Counted from the stretch's first letter, positions 1 to 8,725 are shown. The stretch: DNA of 64,000 bases from Sphingomonas sp. LaA6.9 (GCF_022601895.1 NZ_JAKVIO010000002.1:1-64000), one strand, 5' to 3'. A program made the numbers and translations. Notes: generated from the sequence alone by a model not told the origin.

Positions 1-443
1 GTGGCCTTGCCATGGATCCGGAACTGCAGCGCAAGCTGCGCGCCGATCCGAAGCTGATTGCAGAAGCGTCGGAAGAAATGCTGCGCCGCTACACCTTCAC
101 GGTGCCGATGCGCATCGTCCGCAAGGAAGTCGATCTCGCGGGCGCGAAGATGATGCCCGGCGAGAGCGTCAAGCTGTTCCTTCCCGCGGCTGACCTCGAC
201 GCCAGCGAGTTCCCGCAGCCTGACACATATGATCTCAACCGCGAGAACAACGTGCATATCGCATTCGGTGTCGGCCCGCACCGTTGCCTCGGCTCGCACC
301 TGGCGCGGGTCGAGATACAGGTGCTCTACGAGGAAATGCTGGCACACCTGCCCGAATTCAGGCTCGATCCCGACAACCCGGCGGTCTTCCACGGCGGTCA
401 TGTGATCGGCATCGAGCGGCTCAATCTGGTGTGGGACGTCTGA
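1..443 (+). CDS. Cytochrome P450, C-terminal part (5' end outside window)
   Basis: This is the C-terminal part, about 147 residues, of a soluble bacterial cytochrome P450; the reading frame runs off the left edge, so the start is not in the window. The heme-ligand motif FGVGPHRCLG is intact, with the ligating Cys encoded at 285-287. An ExxR-like K-helix motif (EEMLR) lies about 65 residues before it. P450s hydroxylate or oxidise C-H bonds using electrons from a ferredoxin and its reductase; neither partner is visible here. The stop at 441-443 is followed 2 bases later by the DUF35 gene, so the P450 probably leads or belongs to the operon running to 4125. The substrate cannot be told from this fragment. 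Confidence 0.9.
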   Translation, partial: GLAMDPELQRKLRADPKLIAEASEEMLRRYTFTVPMRIVRKEVDLAGAKMMPGESVKLFLPAADLDASEFPQPDTYDLNRENNVHIAFGVGPHRCLGSHLARVEIQVLYEEMLAHLPEFRLDPDNPAVFHGGHVIGIERLNLVWDV

Positions 444-445
444 TC

Positions 446-850
446 ATGGCCTGGCAACGCTCGCGTCCCCGGCTGGACAATGAAAACCGCGCCTTCTGGA
501 CGGGCGGCGCGGAGGGCAAGCTCAATATCGCCAAGTGCAATGACTGCGGCGGTTTCATCCATCCGCCGCGCGAAATCTGTCGGCATTGCCAGTCGGAAAA
601 TGTCGCGCCCCATGCGGTCGCAGGCACGGGCGTGGTCGATACCTATACCGTCAACCACCAGGCCTGGGCGAAGGACATGGAAGTGCCCTTCGTCATCGCG
701 CGCGTGAAGCTCGACGACGCGCCGGGCGTCTACCTGACGACCAACATCGTGAACTGCCCGGTGGATGCGGTCGACATCGACGACCGCGTGCGCGTCGTGT
801 TCGAGGAGCAGGACGGAATCTGGTTTCCCCTGTTCGAAAAGGCGGGCTGA
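446..850 (+). CDS. DUF35 zinc-ribbon/OB-fold protein, partner of the next gene
   Basis: This 134-residue protein has an N-terminal rubredoxin-like zinc ribbon (CNDC followed by CRHC, about residues 30-48) and then an OB-fold, the layout of the DUF35/DUF35_N family. Members bind CoA esters and form complexes with thiolase-fold proteins, as ChsH2 does with the aldolase Ltp2 in mycobacterial steroid side-chain breakdown. I chose the ATG at 446, two bases after the P450 stop; the frame is open further upstream but that stretch overlaps P450 coding sequence. The thiolase-fold gene begins 3 bases downstream, which strongly supports a working pair. The role as CoA-ester-binding subunit is inferred from family and neighbourhood. 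Confidence 0.88.
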   Translation: MAWQRSRPRLDNENRAFWTGGAEGKLNIAKCNDCGGFIHPPREICRHCQSENVAPHAVAGTGVVDTYTVNHQAWAKDMEVPFVIARVKLDDAPGVYLTTNIVNCPVDAVDIDDRVRVVFEEQDGIWFPLFEKAG

Positions 851-852
851 GC

Positions 853-2013
853 GTGGCGCAAGAGGCATATATTACGGGCATTGGCATGTCCGAAGTCGGC
901 GTACGCCTGACGCGCTCGGCGCTCGGCCTGACGCTCGATGCGGTCAGGGAAGCCATTGCCGATGCGGGGCTGACGCTCGACCAGATCGACGGCGTCGCGA
1001 CCTATCCCGGCAAGATGCAGACCTTCATGGGTTTCTCTCCGGTCAGCTCGGACGACCTGATTGAGGTGCTTGGGCTTAAGACGCGCTGGCATATCGGTGC
1101 GGCGGAGGCGACGGCGCAGCTTGGCGCCATCGCCGAGGCCGCCAATGCGGTGAAGGCGGGACTGGCGCGCCACGTCATCTGTTTCCGCACGGTCTATGAG
1201 GCCGCGGCACTCGCCCGGCCCGAGGAATTTCCTCCGCTCGAACGCCGCAAGGACGTGTCGGGCAACTCGCAATGGGTTTCGCCCTTTGGTGCCTTTTCGG
1301 CGGCCAACTGGACCGCGCAGTTCGCGATGCGGCACATGAAGCGCTATGGCCTGACGCGCGAGCAACTGGCGCAGGTCGCGCTTAACGACCACGCCAATGC
1401 CGCGCTCAACCCGCGCGCGATCGTCAAGAAGCCGCTTACGATGGACGAATATATGTCCGCGCGGCTGATCAGCACGCCTTTCTGCCTTTATGACTGCGAT
1501 CGCTTCACCGACGCGTCAACGGTGGTGATCGTCTCGGCGGGCGATGCGCTGGATGAGGTGAAGGCAACCCCGATCCGCATCGCGGCGAGCGCGGGTTCAG
1601 TTGAGCGCTATAGCTGGGATCAGGCCGAATGGGCGGGTGCCTATCCGACTGGCCGCGATCTCTGGAAGAATACCGATTACAAGCCCAAGGACGTGGACAC
1701 CGTCCAGTTCTATGACGGCTTCGCCTTCCAGCCGATCACCTGGCTCGAAGGCCTTGGTTTCTGCGAAGTGGGCGAGGGCGGGCAGTTCCTTGAAGGGGGC
1801 AAGCGCATCGCGCGCGATGGCGAGCTTCCGATGAACACGGGCGGCGGCCAGCTCGGCTGGGGCCGTCTGCACGGCTTCGGTTTCGCCTATGAATCGGTGG
1901 TCCAGCTGCGCGGCGACGGCGGCGCGCGGCAGATCGCGGGCGATCCGCGGGTTGCCATTGCGACCTCGGGTGGCGGCCCGATGGCGGCGGCGCTGCTGCT
2001 GACCAGGGATTAG
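853..2013 (+). CDS. Thiolase-fold lipid-transfer protein (Ltp2/SCP-x type), probable acyl-CoA aldolase
   Basis: This 386-residue protein has the two-layer thiolase fold of the SCP-x/lipid-transfer group. Its GTG start lies 3 bases after the DUF35 stop; the frame is open further upstream only because it overlaps that gene. The usual nucleophilic Cys is not present: the corresponding segment reads GAAEATAQLG. The C-terminal Cys-Gly motif is replaced by TSGGGP, and GHP-type residues by GWGRLHG. Proteins with this pattern, such as Ltp2, act with a DUF35 partner as retro-aldolases on beta-hydroxyacyl-CoA esters and not as thiolases. A Tyr in FYDGF and another in FAYES are candidate catalytic residues. 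Retro-aldol side-chain cleavage is my inference; the fold and the missing cysteines are visible in the sequence. Confidence 0.82.
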   Translation: MAQEAYITGIGMSEVGVRLTRSALGLTLDAVREAIADAGLTLDQIDGVATYPGKMQTFMGFSPVSSDDLIEVLGLKTRWHIGAAEATAQLGAIAEAANAVKAGLARHVICFRTVYEAAALARPEEFPPLERRKDVSGNSQWVSPFGAFSAANWTAQFAMRHMKRYGLTREQLAQVALNDHANAALNPRAIVKKPLTMDEYMSARLISTPFCLYDCDRFTDASTVVIVSAGDALDEVKATPIRIAASAGSVERYSWDQAEWAGAYPTGRDLWKNTDYKPKDVDTVQFYDGFAFQPITWLEGLGFCEVGEGGQFLEGGKRIARDGELPMNTGGGQLGWGRLHGFGFAYESVVQLRGDGGARQIAGDPRVAIATSGGGPMAAALLLTRD

Positions 2014-2017
2014 GCGC

Positions 2018-2761
2018 ATGACTATCGGCGAAATCGAGGCACTGCCCGGCTTTCGCCGGCGCTTCGCGGTCTCGCCTGTCGCCGGCCGCGTGACCGCCGC
2101 AGTCGAGGACGACTATCACTGTATGGCCGTCACACTGCATCATGACGGGGAAAAGGTGACCGGGGTGGGTGCCATCATGGACCGTGCACCCTGGACGACG
2201 TGCCCCGGCGCGCCTGCGGTACTCGAAGCGACCTTCACGGGAGTTGCGCTTGCGGATGTCGCAGCGCGCGGCGAGAAACAGGCCAATTGCACGCACCTGT
2301 ACGACCTCGCCGTGCTGGCTGCAGCGCATGCGGGAGACAGCACGCCCACCCGCTTCGACATACTCGTCTGCGATCCGGTCGATGGTTGTGTTGTCGCCGA
2401 GATCCGGCGCGACGGGGCGCTTGTCCACAGGATCGGGCATCGCGATGATATCGTGACCGCGCCCTCCGCGATTGCGGGGACGTCGCTGTTCAAGCTGCGG
2501 GGCTGGATCGAGACGCTGATGGAGCCCGAACGCGAGGCCGCGCGCCTGCTGCAATGGGGGGCTATCCTTGCCCATGGCCGCATCATACCGATGGAGCGCC
2601 AGTCCGACGCCAGCCGGATGCCGCCCAATTGCTATACCTTCCAACCCGATAACAAGGCCGTGGCCAAAAGGATCGGGAAAATCATCGACTTCGGCGCGGG
2701 ATCGCCCGAGCCGCTGGACCATTTCGACGGAGCAAGTTTCGGATTCCGCACGCTCCGGTAA
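2018..2761 (+). CDS. DUF2889-like protein
   Basis: This 247-residue soluble protein begins 5 bases after the thiolase-fold gene. The segments RAPWTTCPGAP (about residues 57-67) and CTHLYDLAVLA (about 91-101) match the conserved Cys and Cys-Thr-His positions of the DUF2889 family, which has no settled biochemical function. I see no signal peptide or membrane segment. DUF2889 genes are often found in CoA-ester catabolic clusters, and this one sits between a DUF35/thiolase-fold pair and an amidohydrolase. A role in the same pathway is likely, but the reaction is unknown. Confidence 0.7.
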   Translation: MTIGEIEALPGFRRRFAVSPVAGRVTAAVEDDYHCMAVTLHHDGEKVTGVGAIMDRAPWTTCPGAPAVLEATFTGVALADVAARGEKQANCTHLYDLAVLAAAHAGDSTPTRFDILVCDPVDGCVVAEIRRDGALVHRIGHRDDIVTAPSAIAGTSLFKLRGWIETLMEPEREAARLLQWGAILAHGRIIPMERQSDASRMPPNCYTFQPDNKAVAKRIGKIIDFGAGSPEPLDHFDGASFGFRTLR

Positions 2762-2808
2762 GCGGGACCGCTGACAATCATATCTGTACCGGAGCAAGGA
2801 GAGATGCG

Positions 2809-4125
2809 ATGGACATGAACGATATGGTGTTGATCAGCGTCGACGATCACATCTGCGAGCCACCTACGCTTTTCGACAATCAGCTTTCAGGGGAACTCCT
2901 TGAGAGCGCGCCCAAGTTAAACACCGACAAGCACGGCAAGAATTTCTGGTCCTATCAGGGCAGCATCCGGCCTTCGGTCGGGCTCAATGCGGTCGTGGGC
3001 CGTCCGTTCGAAGAATATGGCATGGAGCCGACCTCGCTCGATCAGCTCCGTGCAGGCTGTTACGACGTCCATGCGCGCATCGACGACATGGATGTGAACG
3101 GCATCGCGGCCTCGATGTGCTTCGGCAACTCGATCGCATTTGACGGCCAGACCTTCCACAAGGCGCCCGACAAGAAGCTCTCATTGAGGCACATGCAGGC
3201 CTATAACGACTGGCATTATGACGAATGGTGCATGGCCTATCCCGGCCGCTTCATCCCGATAGGGATCATGCCGACCTGGGACATGGACGCGACGGTTGCC
3301 GAAATCCACCGCATCGCCGCCAAGGGCTTCCGTGCGGTGGTGATGAACGAGAACCCGACGGTGCAGGGCCTGCCCAGTATCCACAATGACTACTGGGATC
3401 CGATGTTCAAGGCGATCGCGGATACCGACCTGACGATCGCGCTGCATATCGGCACGGGCAATCCGGCACCGCATGCTTCGATGGAGACGCCGATCGAGGC
3501 ATGGATATCCACCATGCCGCTCTCCGTGTCGCAAGGGCTGGCCGACTGGCTGCAGCTCGAGGAACTTCATCGCTACCCTGAGTTGCGGATCTCCATTGCG
3601 GAGGGCGGCCTTGGATGGGTGCCGTATTTCATGGAGCGCGCGGACTTCTCGAACTGGCGGCACAAGGCGTGGACGCATTCGCGCTTTCAGGACATGAAGC
3701 CGAGCGAGATGGTCAAGCGGCACTTCCTGCACTGCTTCTTCGACGACAGATACGGCCTGCAGAACCTCGAAGCCGTCGGCGAGGACAATGCCGCCTATGA
3801 ATGCGACTATCCGCATTCGGACTCGCTTTGGCCCGAGACGCCCGAGCATCTGTGGGACACGGTCAAGCACCTGACCAACGCGCAGATCGACAAGGTGACG
3901 CATGGCAACGCCATCCGCTGGTTCCGCTTCGACGACTTCGCGAAGTACAACAAGCGCGAGGACATGACCGTCGGCGCCTGCCGTGCGCGGGCCAAGGCCA
4001 AACATGTCGATACCGCCCCCAAGTCCTCGGGCGGCGCGCGTCCAACCGCCGAGACCCGTCCGGTGACGTCGGGCGATGTCATGGAAATGTTCAAAAAGCA
4101 CGCGGCCGAACGCGCGGCGGCCTGA
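2809..4125 (+). CDS. Amidohydrolase-2 family metal-dependent hydrolase or decarboxylase
   Basis: This 438-residue TIM-barrel protein belongs to the amidohydrolase-2 superfamily, which holds hydrolases and decarboxylases such as ACMSD. The visible metal-site signature elements are the N-terminal VDDHICEPP (about residues 11-19), the His in LHIGTGNP (His213) and the ECDYPHSD segment (Asp333, His336). An Ala/Lys-rich tail follows residue 380. A good ribosome site (aaggagag) precedes the ATG, and the gene is 47 bases after the DUF2889 gene, so it is probably the last gene of this operon. Proteins of this type recur in sphingomonad and mycobacterial steroid or terpenoid clusters, but the substrate is unknown. 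Confidence 0.85.
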   Translation: MDMNDMVLISVDDHICEPPTLFDNQLSGELLESAPKLNTDKHGKNFWSYQGSIRPSVGLNAVVGRPFEEYGMEPTSLDQLRAGCYDVHARIDDMDVNGIAASMCFGNSIAFDGQTFHKAPDKKLSLRHMQAYNDWHYDEWCMAYPGRFIPIGIMPTWDMDATVAEIHRIAAKGFRAVVMNENPTVQGLPSIHNDYWDPMFKAIADTDLTIALHIGTGNPAPHASMETPIEAWISTMPLSVSQGLADWLQLEELHRYPELRISIAEGGLGWVPYFMERADFSNWRHKAWTHSRFQDMKPSEMVKRHFLHCFFDDRYGLQNLEAVGEDNAAYECDYPHSDSLWPETPEHLWDTVKHLTNAQIDKVTHGNAIRWFRFDDFAKYNKREDMTVGACRARAKAKHVDTAPKSSGGARPTAETRPVTSGDVMEMFKKHAAERAAA

Positions 4126-4132
4126 AACAGGT

Positions 4133-4157
4133 GGAGCGCAGCTGACACCTGCGCTCC
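4133..4157. terminator. Hairpin between convergent genes, terminator-like
   Basis: A perfect 9-bp inverted repeat (GGAGCGCAG / CTGCGCTCC) with a 7-base loop lies 8 bases after the amidohydrolase stop. The opposite gene ends at 4251, so a bidirectional transcription end is expected here. No run of T follows on either strand, so it may depend on Rho or only protect the 3' end. Confidence 0.45.
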
Positions 4158-4250
4158 GCAACCCGATCAATTGTCCGGGTCGTGAAATCCTGAACGGCGA
4201 AAGCCAATATCGGGTCGATAGCAGATAGCGCTCTTCATCAGGCCCACAGC

Positions 4251-4877
4251 TCAGTAAAGCTCGTCCTTGTAGGAATGTTCGAGCGCCGCCTCGGTCCTGC
4301 GAACACCCTCCTCGTCGGGGACGCGCGGCGAGGCGAACTGGCGTGCGGCGATCGAACGGGTGTCGCCGTTCCAGGCGTCGGGCTGCCAGAGCTTCGACCG
4401 GATCAGCGCCTTGCCGCAATGGAAGAAGCATTCCTTCACGTCGACATAGGTGTAGAGCAGCGCGGGCTTGCCGCCGACCTGCATCCGCTCGAGCACTGCC
4501 GGGTCGTTGTGGAGCGTCGCTATGCCCTTCACGCGAAGCGTTTCTCGCTGGTTGGGAACGACGAAGATCAGGCCGATCTCGCCATTGTCGAGAATGTTCC
4601 TGAAGCCGAAGGTCAGCCTGTTGCCGAGACGCTCGGGAATGAGGAGATTGCCGTCCTCGTCGACCTCGACAAAGCCTTCGGGATCACCCTTTGGCGAGAC
4701 GTCGACATGCCCGCTGGCGTCTATCGTGGCGACGAAAAGAAGGGGAGAACGCGCGATAAATGCCTTCATCGCGCCGTTCAATTGGGGACCCACCTTCGCC
4801 CTGACAAACTCCATCGGTTCCCCGATGACGCCCTCGAGCGAAGGCAGGTCCCTTATCCCGTAGTCATCCCGTGGCAT
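4251..4877 (-). CDS. Pyridoxamine 5'-phosphate oxidase-fold flavoprotein
   Basis: This 208-residue protein has the split beta-barrel of the PPOX family, in the FMN-binding subgroup often annotated MSMEG_1061-type. The segments LLFVATIDASGHVDVSPKGD (about residues 46-65) and LTFGFRNILDNGEIGLIF (about 88-105) are typical of the flavin-binding barrel. Members are FMN- or F420-dependent oxidoreductases of mostly unknown substrate. It lies 33 bases downstream of the amidohydrolase on the same strand and is probably the third gene of the IclR-amidohydrolase-PPOX operon. Confidence 0.85.
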   Translation of the reverse strand: MPRDDYGIRDLPSLEGVIGEPMEFVRAKVGPQLNGAMKAFIARSPLLFVATIDASGHVDVSPKGDPEGFVEVDEDGNLLIPERLGNRLTFGFRNILDNGEIGLIFVVPNQRETLRVKGIATLHNDPAVLERMQVGGKPALLYTYVDVKECFFHCGKALIRSKLWQPDAWNGDTRSIAARQFASPRVPDEEGVRRTEAALEHSYKDELY

Positions 4878-4910
4878 CCGGCGACCCCACTTCGGATAAG
4901 ACCCGAGCCC

Positions 4911-6179
4911 TTAGAAGGGCAGGTTGTAGAGCTTTACCGCGTTGTCCTGGAGGACCTTCTTCTGGATAGTCCGGTCATAGCCGCCGAGCACATCCACCAG
5001 ATGCTCCTGCACGCCCGGATAGAGCGAGGTTGGGTGCGGGAAGTCCGTCTCGAACATCACCTTGTCGACGCCGATGGTCTCCAGCAGCTGCTTGGGCGCG
5101 ATCTTCTCGAACCAGAAGGTGACCCAGAAATGGTCCGCGAAATATTCGAACGGCCGTTTGTGGAGCAGACCCTTCTTGATGGGCAGCATCTCGTTGAACT
5201 GATGCTCCAGCGCTTCGAGCGCGAAGGGCACCCAGCCAGCACCGCTTTCGATGAGGCCGATCTTGAGCTTGGGATGGCGGTCGAGACGACCCGAGACCAT
5301 CCAGTTGCCCAGGGTTGCGGCATTGCCGATCGAGAACATCGTCGCGACCACCGACAAGGTCTGTTCGAAGCCGAAGCCTTCCCAAGTCAGTGTGTTGGGA
5401 TCGATTGCGGCGTTCAGGTGGAAATTGAGCGGTGTGCCTGAGGCCTCGCACATCTCGAGGAACGGCGTCCAGTAATCGTGCATGAAACTCGGCACGCCGA
5501 CGCGCTCGGGCGTGTCGGGAAGGACGAAGCCCCTGAGGCCCATGTCGATGCAGCGCCGCGCTTCCTTTTCGAGCTCCTTCTGGTCCCAGAAAGGAAGATG
5601 CGCCATGTTGAAGATGCGCTGGCCGGACACCTGCTGATATTCGGCCGAGGCATCGTTATACATCTGCACGATAGCGACCGCGAGTTCGGGGTCGCCGAGC
5701 GACATCAGCGAGCCGGCCTGGGTGACGCCCGAATTCTGGAAGGCGATCTGGGCGTAAACGCCCATGTCATCCATCGCCTGCAGCCGTTCCTTGATCAGGT
5801 GGCCGCCCGGATGCGCCTGCTCGAGCTTGGGGAAGGCGAGGCGACCCAGGAGCTTGTTGTTGTCCTTGCGGATGACGTTGCCGCCCATCGAACCGAAATT
5901 GCGGTCGCCGACATACCAGCGCTCCACGCCATCGGCGTCGAGCTTCACGTAAGGCACCTTGTCCTTGAACTTTGCTGGTGCGCGCGACGTGAAGAGGTCT
6001 GGCGCCTCGGTGATGTGCGTGTCGGTGTCGACGATCTTGATGCCCTCGAACATCGGGTTCAGACCGCCCGATTGCGAGGCATAGTCAACTTCGCGGATCA
6101 CGCCGCCTTCGGTATAGCCTTCGGCGGACCAGTATTTGCGCGCGCTGCTGGCCATTTCCTTGGTATCATTATCAGCCAT
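4911..6179 (-). CDS. Amidohydrolase-2 family metal-dependent hydrolase or decarboxylase
   Basis: This 422-residue TIM-barrel protein is distantly paralogous to the one at 2809-4125. Metal-site elements are DTDTHITEAPD near the N-terminus, FHLNAAIDPN in the middle and FETDFPHPTSLYP near the C-terminus. I chose the ATG at 6179; an open frame continues to 6257 but that part overlaps the regulator's coding sequence. The ATG lies inside the end of the regulator gene (8-base overlap), so the two are translationally coupled. Hydrolysis or non-oxidative decarboxylation of an aromatic or alicyclic acid is the likely chemistry; the substrate is unknown. Confidence 0.87.
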   Translation of the reverse strand: MADNDTKEMASSARKYWSAEGYTEGGVIREVDYASQSGGLNPMFEGIKIVDTDTHITEAPDLFTSRAPAKFKDKVPYVKLDADGVERWYVGDRNFGSMGGNVIRKDNNKLLGRLAFPKLEQAHPGGHLIKERLQAMDDMGVYAQIAFQNSGVTQAGSLMSLGDPELAVAIVQMYNDASAEYQQVSGQRIFNMAHLPFWDQKELEKEARRCIDMGLRGFVLPDTPERVGVPSFMHDYWTPFLEMCEASGTPLNFHLNAAIDPNTLTWEGFGFEQTLSVVATMFSIGNAATLGNWMVSGRLDRHPKLKIGLIESGAGWVPFALEALEHQFNEMLPIKKGLLHKRPFEYFADHFWVTFWFEKIAPKQLLETIGVDKVMFETDFPHPTSLYPGVQEHLVDVLGGYDRTIQKKVLQDNAVKLYNLPF

Positions 6180-7008
6180 GCTTCTTCTCCAGCTGCGGGG
6201 TCCAGGCTGCGTTGAAGAGCGGCTGTACGCTGGCGGGCGCGGGGTTCTGTTCGTCAACGCACCGACCCACTGCGTCGGTCAGGCTTCGCAGCAACGTCGA
6301 TGGGTCGATCTGGTCGGACGGCTCATAAACGAAACCGATCGCGAGCGGCTGGTTCTCAGGAAGACCAGGAAGCAGGACCGCGGTCACATCCGCGATCGAC
6401 CCGAACCCTGCAACGCCGCTGGCGTATCCGAGTTCCCGGCATTGCTGCACGTGCGCCGCCATGTCGGGGAACGAGAATTTGCGCTCGGGCGCGGCTTCGG
6501 CGTTCAGGCGGCGGATCATGCCGTCGCGCCGAGGCTGGGCAACCGTTGAAAGCAGCAGCCAACCGGCCGCGGAATCGGAAAGATGCTCCTGCTGGCCGCC
6601 GCTGAAACCGGCTGGACCCGAGGTGCGTACGGGCCGCTTGCCAGGGCGCCAAGTGTAGATCTGGGCCTTGAGGCCAACCATGCCGAACACGGCGATGCCG
6701 AGGCCCGTCTGCGCAGAAAGCCGGTCGATCAGGCCGGTGAGGCGGCCGTCGCGCACCATACCCGGCTGCACGGCACAGCCAAGCATCGCGGCACGCGGGG
6801 TCGGCGAATAGGAGCGAGAGCACGGATCCTTGTAGAGCAAGCCAAGGTCCACGAGGCTCGACAGAAGTTCGGACGTGCTCGACTGGGGTCGATCGAAGCG
6901 GCGAACGATATCCATGACCGTTGCCTGCGGATGCTCATCGTCGAAGAACTCGAGCACCTCAATGACCCGTTTGGCAATCTTTGCCTTGTTGGACTCGACC
7001 AGAGCCAT
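6172..7008 (-). CDS. IclR-family transcriptional regulator
   Basis: This 278-residue protein has an N-terminal winged helix-turn-helix (AKRVIEVLEFFDDEH through SSTSELLSSLVDLGLL, about residues 10-60) and a C-terminal IclR-type effector domain. I chose the ATG at 7008, preceded by the strong site AGGAGAGGA, over an upstream start at 7065 that would cross the palindrome. It is the first gene of an operon with the amidohydrolase (overlapping) and the PPOX protein. IclR proteins bind short palindromes near their own promoters and respond to small aromatic or organic acids. The palindrome at 7028-7043 suggests autoregulation. Confidence 0.87.
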   Translation of the reverse strand: MALVESNKAKIAKRVIEVLEFFDDEHPQATVMDIVRRFDRPQSSTSELLSSLVDLGLLYKDPCSRSYSPTPRAAMLGCAVQPGMVRDGRLTGLIDRLSAQTGLGIAVFGMVGLKAQIYTWRPGKRPVRTSGPAGFSGGQQEHLSDSAAGWLLLSTVAQPRRDGMIRRLNAEAAPERKFSFPDMAAHVQQCRELGYASGVAGFGSIADVTAVLLPGLPENQPLAIGFVYEPSDQIDPSTLLRSLTDAVGRCVDEQNPAPASVQPLFNAAWTPQLEKKHG

Positions 7009-7027
7009 GCTTCCTCTCCTTCTTATA

Positions 7028-7043
7028 TGAACAGGGTTGTTCA
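7028..7043. promoter_or_regulatory. Candidate IclR operator
   Basis: A perfect inverted repeat TGAACA-N4-TGTTCA lies 20 bases upstream of the chosen IclR start codon. A TATAAG element follows directly on the minus strand (7027-7022), and a TTGACA box lies further upstream (7065-7060). The size and symmetry fit an IclR dimer site. Binding is inferred from position and symmetry only. Confidence 0.5.
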
Positions 7044-7111
7044 CTAAGGAGAGGGTCGCTGTCAATAAAAAATGAGGCGCTCTCGGTTTTGTGATCGGCG
7101 CTGGCGCATAA

Positions 7112-8596
7112 CTAGGGGTCAGCCTCTAAAAGGCGGCGCAATGCCGGGCGGTCCGCCTTGAGCGACGGAGTTCTTGGTATATCGTTGCAAAACAGCCACT
7201 TGACTGGAATGTGCGTGGCCAGAACATGCCGTCGCAAATGCGCTTCGAGCTCGTCGGTTCCAGGAGCCGCGGAACCGGGCTTGAGGCGAATCGCGGCCGC
7301 CGGGACCTGCCCGAGCCGGTGGTCGGATATGCCCGTCACGGCAGCCTCCGAGATTGCGGGGTGCAGCATCAGCGCGCGCTCCACCGACTCGGGGAGAATT
7401 TTGAACCCCCCGCGCATGATCGCGCCGTCGGCACGGCCGCGATGGAACAGGAAGCCGTCCTCGTCGATCATCGCGATGTCGGACGTGCGTATCCAGTCGG
7501 GACCGATTCGCGGGGAAATGACTTCGAGCAGTCCCTCGGCGCCGGGCGGGAGAGCCGCTCCCGTTTCCGGATCGACGACTCGCAATTGTGCGCCCGCCAT
7601 CGCGCGACCAACGGTGCCGAGCTTCGTCCTTCCCCATTCGGCATGGAGGTCGGGTGTCATCGCGGCAACCGGGCCGGCAAACTCGGTCGCGCCGTAAGAC
7701 AGCAGGATCGGGATGCCGTAGCGGTCCTCGAACGCCGCCTGCACCGTCGGATCGAGTGGCGCGGCCCCCGTGCCGATTGTCTTGATCGAGGAGAGATCTT
7801 CCCTCGGGATATCGGCATCGAGCACCAGTTGCACACATGAAGGGGGTAATCCTGAATGCACCGGGCGATAGCGCACGACATGGTCGCGCCAGCCTGCGAC
7901 GCTGAAGCGTTCGAGCAGCACGACGCGCTGGCCCCGCATCATCATCGGCAGCGTCGAATAGATGCCCGAGATGTTGCCAAGCGGGAAGAAGAGCAGAAAG
8001 GGCGGGGACGCTTCGGGATTGTCGCCCTGCGTTTTCGCCAATGGGCTGGCGAGGAAATGCTGTTCGAGCAGGCGATAGGAGATCGCGAACTGCTTGGGCG
8101 GTCCCGTGGTGCCGCTGGTCAGGATCTCGATCTGTGGTTCAGCAGGCGCTGTCGGCTGATTGACAAAGCGCGCCCTTTCGAAGCCGGGAAGCGTCCCCGC
8201 CGTCATTCCCTCGAGCGCAACCGCCGGGAGACCTTCATGTGTCAGCGTGTCGCATATCTCGGGCGAAAGATCCTCGCGATCGGCAATGACCGCGGCTGGC
8301 TGGAGACGCTCAATGTCCCGCGCAATGCCGACGGGCGACTGGAAGGCGTAGATCATCCGGATGCTGCGCCCTTGCGCGATCAGGCCGAGCAGCGCCGCGA
8401 TCGACGCCGGTCGATTGCGGGGCACGAACGCCACGGGCGCGTCGGGAGCGATGCCGCTAGCATCCAGCGCGTTCTGCACGGCTTCGGCGACGCGACGGAG
8501 ATCACCCCAGTCATGCCAGCGATGCTCGAATTCAATCGCCCGAAGCGCGGGATCGCGTTGGAGTGCGGCCGCGCCAAGTTCCTGAAGGCTCGCCAC
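7112..8596 (-). CDS. AMP-dependent acyl-CoA ligase
   Basis: This 494-residue enzyme of the ANL superfamily activates a carboxylic acid via an acyl-adenylate to its CoA thioester. The P-loop-like core is LTSGTTGPPKQ (about residues 146-156); the adenylate-binding YGATEFAGP and the hinge region WIRTSDIAMIDEDGFLFHRGR with the following GGFKILPESVE are also present. I chose the GTG at 8596, which has a G-rich Shine-Dalgarno stretch just upstream; the frame is open to 9082 but that part overlaps the divergent crotonase. The gene is short for a long-chain ligase and nearer in size to aryl or short-chain ligases. It is transcribed away from the crotonase at 8726. Confidence 0.87.
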   Translation of the reverse strand: MASLQELGAAALQRDPALRAIEFEHRWHDWGDLRRVAEAVQNALDASGIAPDAPVAFVPRNRPASIAALLGLIAQGRSIRMIYAFQSPVGIARDIERLQPAAVIADREDLSPEICDTLTHEGLPAVALEGMTAGTLPGFERARFVNQPTAPAEPQIEILTSGTTGPPKQFAISYRLLEQHFLASPLAKTQGDNPEASPPFLLFFPLGNISGIYSTLPMMMRGQRVVLLERFSVAGWRDHVVRYRPVHSGLPPSCVQLVLDADIPREDLSSIKTIGTGAAPLDPTVQAAFEDRYGIPILLSYGATEFAGPVAAMTPDLHAEWGRTKLGTVGRAMAGAQLRVVDPETGAALPPGAEGLLEVISPRIGPDWIRTSDIAMIDEDGFLFHRGRADGAIMRGGFKILPESVERALMLHPAISEAAVTGISDHRLGQVPAAAIRLKPGSAAPGTDELEAHLRRHVLATHIPVKWLFCNDIPRTPSLKADRPALRRLLEADP

Positions 8597-8725
8597 CAGT
8601 CCCCCCCCTTTCGGTCGGATAGTGACGCAGCCTGCCGATGATGGCCACAAGGCTTTGCAACGCAGCCACGATGATTTGGCGATGAGGAGTAGGCGCAGCA
8701 GACACCGCGCGGTAAGCGGTCCTTC

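Noticed and set aside
3181-4431. 416-codon open frame on the minus strand
   Set aside because: It is antisense to the amidohydrolase and overlaps the PPOX gene; composition is that of a shadow frame.
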